Shown piece after piece: positions 5,883 through 7,780 of a stretch of DNA of 7,780 bases. Numbering within the stretch: the stretch's first letter is position 1; the number at the start of each line of letters is the position of its first letter. The DNA lies in NCBI GenBank assembly GCA_002453265.1, contig DKGK01000043.1, positions 1 to 7,780 of the forward strand. The letters run 5' to 3'. Made by a program: the position numbers and the translations under genes. Below the pieces are notes generated by a model. It was not told the origin of the DNA and made no database searches. It worked only from the letters and a program-made list of their open reading frames with translations. Origin of the DNA: Flavobacteriales bacterium UBA6772. GTDB taxonomy: Bacteria > Bacteroidota > Bacteroidia > Flavobacteriales > UBA7430.

Positions 5883-5900
5883 GAGTTTTTTGTATTTTTG
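5870..5900 (+). promoter_or_regulatory. Candidate promoter of the tRNA-dihydrouridine synthase gene
   Basis: TATTTTTG (5893-5900) is an exact TAnnTTTG match. The -33 side has only a T-rich near match (TTTT/TTTC at 5870-5874, about 18-19 nt upstream). Transcription would start near 5905-5908, about 8-11 nt before the GTG at 5916. This argues against any translation start upstream of the box. Confidence 0.5.
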
Positions 5901-5915
5901 GCAAAAATTCGAATT

Positions 5916-6905
5916 GTGGTAAAGATAGGAAATATAGAACTTGGTGAATACCCCTTATTACTTGCTCCTATGGAGGACGTAAGCGATCCACCATTTCGTG
6001 AATTGTGTAAACAACATGGTGCAGATTTAATGTACACTGAATTTATTTCTTCAGAAGGACTAATTAGAGATGCAGCAAAGAGTGTTCAGAAACTAGATAT
6101 TTTCGAATACGAACGTCCTATTGGGATTCAAATTTTTGGTTACGACATAGAATCGATGCGTGAGGCAACAGAAATTACCGCTGAAGCGAATCCAGACATT
6201 ATAGATATTAACTATGGATGCCCGGTATCAAAAGTAGCTTGTAAAGGTGCTGGTGCAGGGATTTTACAAGATATTCCAAAGATGGTTCGTATGACCCAGG
6301 AGATTGTAAAATCTACAAACTTACCCGTAACTGTAAAAACTCGTTTAGGTTGGAACGAGGAAAGCAAATACATTGTTGAGGTTGCAGAAAGACTACAAGA
6401 TGTAGGAATAAAAGCTATTTCCATACATGGTAGAACGCGTAAGCAAATGTATAAAGGCGAGGCTGATTGGTCTTTAATTGCTGAAACAAAAAACAATCCT
6501 CGCTTAAATATCCCCGTTTTTGGAAATGGAGATATAAATTCTCCAGAAAAAGCCAAAATGATGAAAGATCGTTATGCCGTAGATGGGATGATGATTGGTA
6601 GAGCATCGATTGGATACCCTTGGATTTTTAACGAAATAAAGCATTTTTTAGAAACTGGAAATAAATTAGCACCTCCAACAATAGACGAACGTGTTGCAGC
6701 TTGCAGACAACATCTACAAAGAGCTCTCGAATGGAAAGGTCCAGTTTTAGGAGTTTTAGAAACGCGTAGGCACTATACCAATTATTTTAAGGGTATGTTT
6801 GGGGTTAAGGAATACCGTAAAAAATTAGTGACTACAGATTCTCCTGAAGAGCTTTTTGCTATACTAGACGAGATTGCCATTAAATTTAAAGACCATCAAT
6901 TTTAG
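5916..6905 (+). CDS. dusB: tRNA-dihydrouridine synthase (DusB-like)
   Basis: An FMN-dependent cytosolic enzyme that uses NADPH to reduce specific uridines in the tRNA D-loop to dihydrouridine. Numbered from the GTG start, the 329-residue protein has the expected length. APMEDVSDPPFRELC (17-31) is the N-terminal FMN-binding signature. NYGCPVSKVACKGAGAGIL contains the catalytic cysteine (Cys102), VTVKTRLGW carries the conserved Lys141, and IHGRTRKQMYKGEADW starts near His171. GNGD (203-206) and MMIGRASIGYPWIF complete the TIM-barrel phosphate site, followed by the helical C-terminal tRNA-binding domain (about 245-329). The open frame extends up to 5838, but those codons overlap the CPBP gene, precede a good -7 box and encode a non-family stretch. 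The GTG at 5916 (MVKIGNIELGEYPLLLAPM) is therefore preferred. The dusB symbol is a closest-subfamily judgement. Confidence 0.92.
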   Translation: MVKIGNIELGEYPLLLAPMEDVSDPPFRELCKQHGADLMYTEFISSEGLIRDAAKSVQKLDIFEYERPIGIQIFGYDIESMREATEITAEANPDIIDINYGCPVSKVACKGAGAGILQDIPKMVRMTQEIVKSTNLPVTVKTRLGWNEESKYIVEVAERLQDVGIKAISIHGRTRKQMYKGEADWSLIAETKNNPRLNIPVFGNGDINSPEKAKMMKDRYAVDGMMIGRASIGYPWIFNEIKHFLETGNKLAPPTIDERVAACRQHLQRALEWKGPVLGVLETRRHYTNYFKGMFGVKEYRKKLVTTDSPEELFAILDEIAIKFKDHQF

Positions 6906-6950
6906 AGGCAATAGGTAAGAAAAAATACTTATGAAAATCAGGTTATTATT

Positions 6951-6985
6951 TTAAGAAACTAACTTCTTAACTACTGTTTTTTTTT
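6951..6985 (+). terminator. Possible terminator downstream of the dihydrouridine synthase gene
   Basis: TTAAGAA (6951-6957) pairs with TTCTTAA (6964-6970) around a six-base loop, and a nine-T run follows at 6977-6985. The stem is short and A/T-rich, and six bases separate it from the T-run, so it would be weak. Its T-run overlaps the stop codon of the convergent permease gene. Confidence 0.4.
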
Positions 6986-7780
6986 ACGAATCCTGTATGA
7001 AATTCTTTTTGACTAAGCGAACTGGGATAATCGTAATAAGCATTCCTATGCTTACAACGGTCGTTAGAATTAAAACTACATCCTGAAAATGAACCTCTAC
7101 TGGATAGGCGTTTATAATAAAAGAACCTTGTTCCCCTAGTTGAATAAAGCCAAAATGTTGTTGAGCTAAACTCAAAATCACACCCAAAACCAATCCTAAA
7201 CCGCCACCAAAAAGGGTAATTAACAAGCCCTCATAAAAGAATATTTTTTGGATGGTTTTGACTGGAGTACCCATAGCCCATAAACTAGAAATATCTTTTC
7301 GCTTTTCTAAAACAATCATCACTACAGAAGCAACAATAGTAAAAGTGGCAATAAGCAGGATAAAGGAAAGAATGAAAAAGATAGCCCATTTTTCAGTTTG
7401 CAAAACTTTATAGAGAAACTCTTGTTGTTGAAAACGATTTTTCACCTCGAAATCAGTTCCGAAAAAAGTGGCTAAGTTTTCTTGAGCTGCGCTTAAGTCG
7501 ACAGTTGAATTTACATAAAATGCTAAGCTAGTAAGCTGACTTGGCTTTTCTAAAAAGGACTGAACAGTTTCTAAATCTGTAATTACATAAGAAGCGTCGT
7601 ACTCCGATTGAACGGAAAAAATTCCAGAGACTAAAAATTGTCGTTCCTTAAACGGGCGCTCATTCAATGAATTAGAACGAGCATTTTGGTTAGGCACAAA
7701 AACTTTGAGGACATCTTGAATACCATTAAGCGAAACAGCTAAGCTTTAAGCCAACGATTGCCCAATAATTGCCCAGTTTC
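6984..7780 (-). pseudogene. LolC/LolE-type ABC transporter permease, 5' end outside the window, frame interrupted by an in-frame stop
   Basis: This is the C-terminal half of a FtsX/MacB-type permease of the lipoprotein-releasing LolCDE kind, which in Gram-negative bacteria extracts lipoproteins from the inner membrane. Counting from the GTG at 7697 (237 residues), a periplasmic segment (RQFLVSGIFSVQSEYDASYV, 19-38) is followed by a transmembrane helix (about 103-130). Then come the cytoplasmic coupling motif EKRKDISSLWAMGTP (131-145), a second helix (about 152-178, with GGGLGLVLG) and a third (about 206-225). Family members are about 400 residues with an N-terminal helix, which would lie beyond the window. 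Upstream of 7697 the same frame continues as SLAVSLNGIQDVLKVFV, is broken by TAA at 7746-7748, and reads WAIIGQSLA before it, which fits the family. So this is a nonsense-disrupted gene, an assembly error, or a shortened product restarting at the GTG. Family assignment is strong; pseudogene status is moderate. Confidence 0.65.
7746..7748 (-). other. In-frame TAA within the permease reading frame
   Basis: The plus-strand bases TTA give TAA on the coding strand. The codons on both sides are in one frame and family-like (IIGQSLA before, SLAVSLNG after). A single base change from AAA, CAA or GAA would produce it. Only ten upstream codons are visible before the window ends, which limits certainty. 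Confidence 0.6.

Noticed and set aside
5838..5915. ATG at 5838 as the dihydrouridine synthase start
   Set aside because: It overlaps the start of the divergent CPBP gene, precedes a good -7 box, and adds 26 residues unlike Dus N-termini. The GTG at 5916 places the start close to the conserved APMEDVSD motif.
6212..6606. Minus-strand open frames opposite the dihydrouridine synthase gene
   Set aside because: They are antisense shadows of a well-conserved coding sequence and show no family resemblance of their own.

Overview
The window looks like a chromosomal segment from a member of the Bacteroidota, most likely a Flavobacteriia-type marine or aquatic lineage. Three things suggest this: low G+C with A/T-rich intergenic DNA, several matches to the Bacteroidota promoter consensus (TTTG, about 19 nt, TAnnTTTG) with few Shine-Dalgarno sequences, and protein families typical of that phylum (a PF12811-type Bax inhibitor-1 protein, a WYL regulator, a secreted M1 peptidase with GGMEYP and HEAMH motifs, and a DusB-like enzyme). 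The genus cannot be assigned from the sequence alone.

Layout from left to right. A Bax inhibitor-1/YccA-like membrane protein (minus strand, 12-755) is followed by a long non-coding stretch (756-1208). Next comes the most interesting element: a promoter (1172-1202), an 18-residue leader peptide with five consecutive tyrosine codons followed by one phenylalanine codon (1209-1265), and a strong intrinsic terminator (1296-1331), all directly upstream of a phenylalanine 4-hydroxylase gene (1345-2064). The leader RNA can be folded into mutually exclusive terminator and antiterminator forms. This is the architecture of a ribosome-mediated transcription attenuator that would switch on Phe-to-Tyr conversion when charged tRNA-Tyr is scarce.

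The hydroxylase gene runs tail to tail into a WYL-domain regulator (minus, 2048-2935), with a 17-bp coding overlap. The regulator is divergent from a secreted M1-family metallopeptidase (plus, 2996-4894). A bidirectional terminator (4917-4948) separates that gene from a convergent CPBP intramembrane protease gene (minus, 4965-5882). The CPBP gene is divergent from a tRNA-dihydrouridine synthase gene (plus, 5916-6905), which probably starts at a GTG just downstream of its own -7 box. The window ends inside a LolC/LolE-type ABC transporter permease (minus, 6984 to the edge) whose reading frame appears to be interrupted by an in-frame TAA at 7746-7748.

The genes show no common pathway: most are single-gene units on alternating strands. 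The only clear regulatory logic visible is the tyrosine-codon attenuator in front of phenylalanine hydroxylase, which implies that the enzyme serves tyrosine supply here rather than only phenylalanine breakdown.
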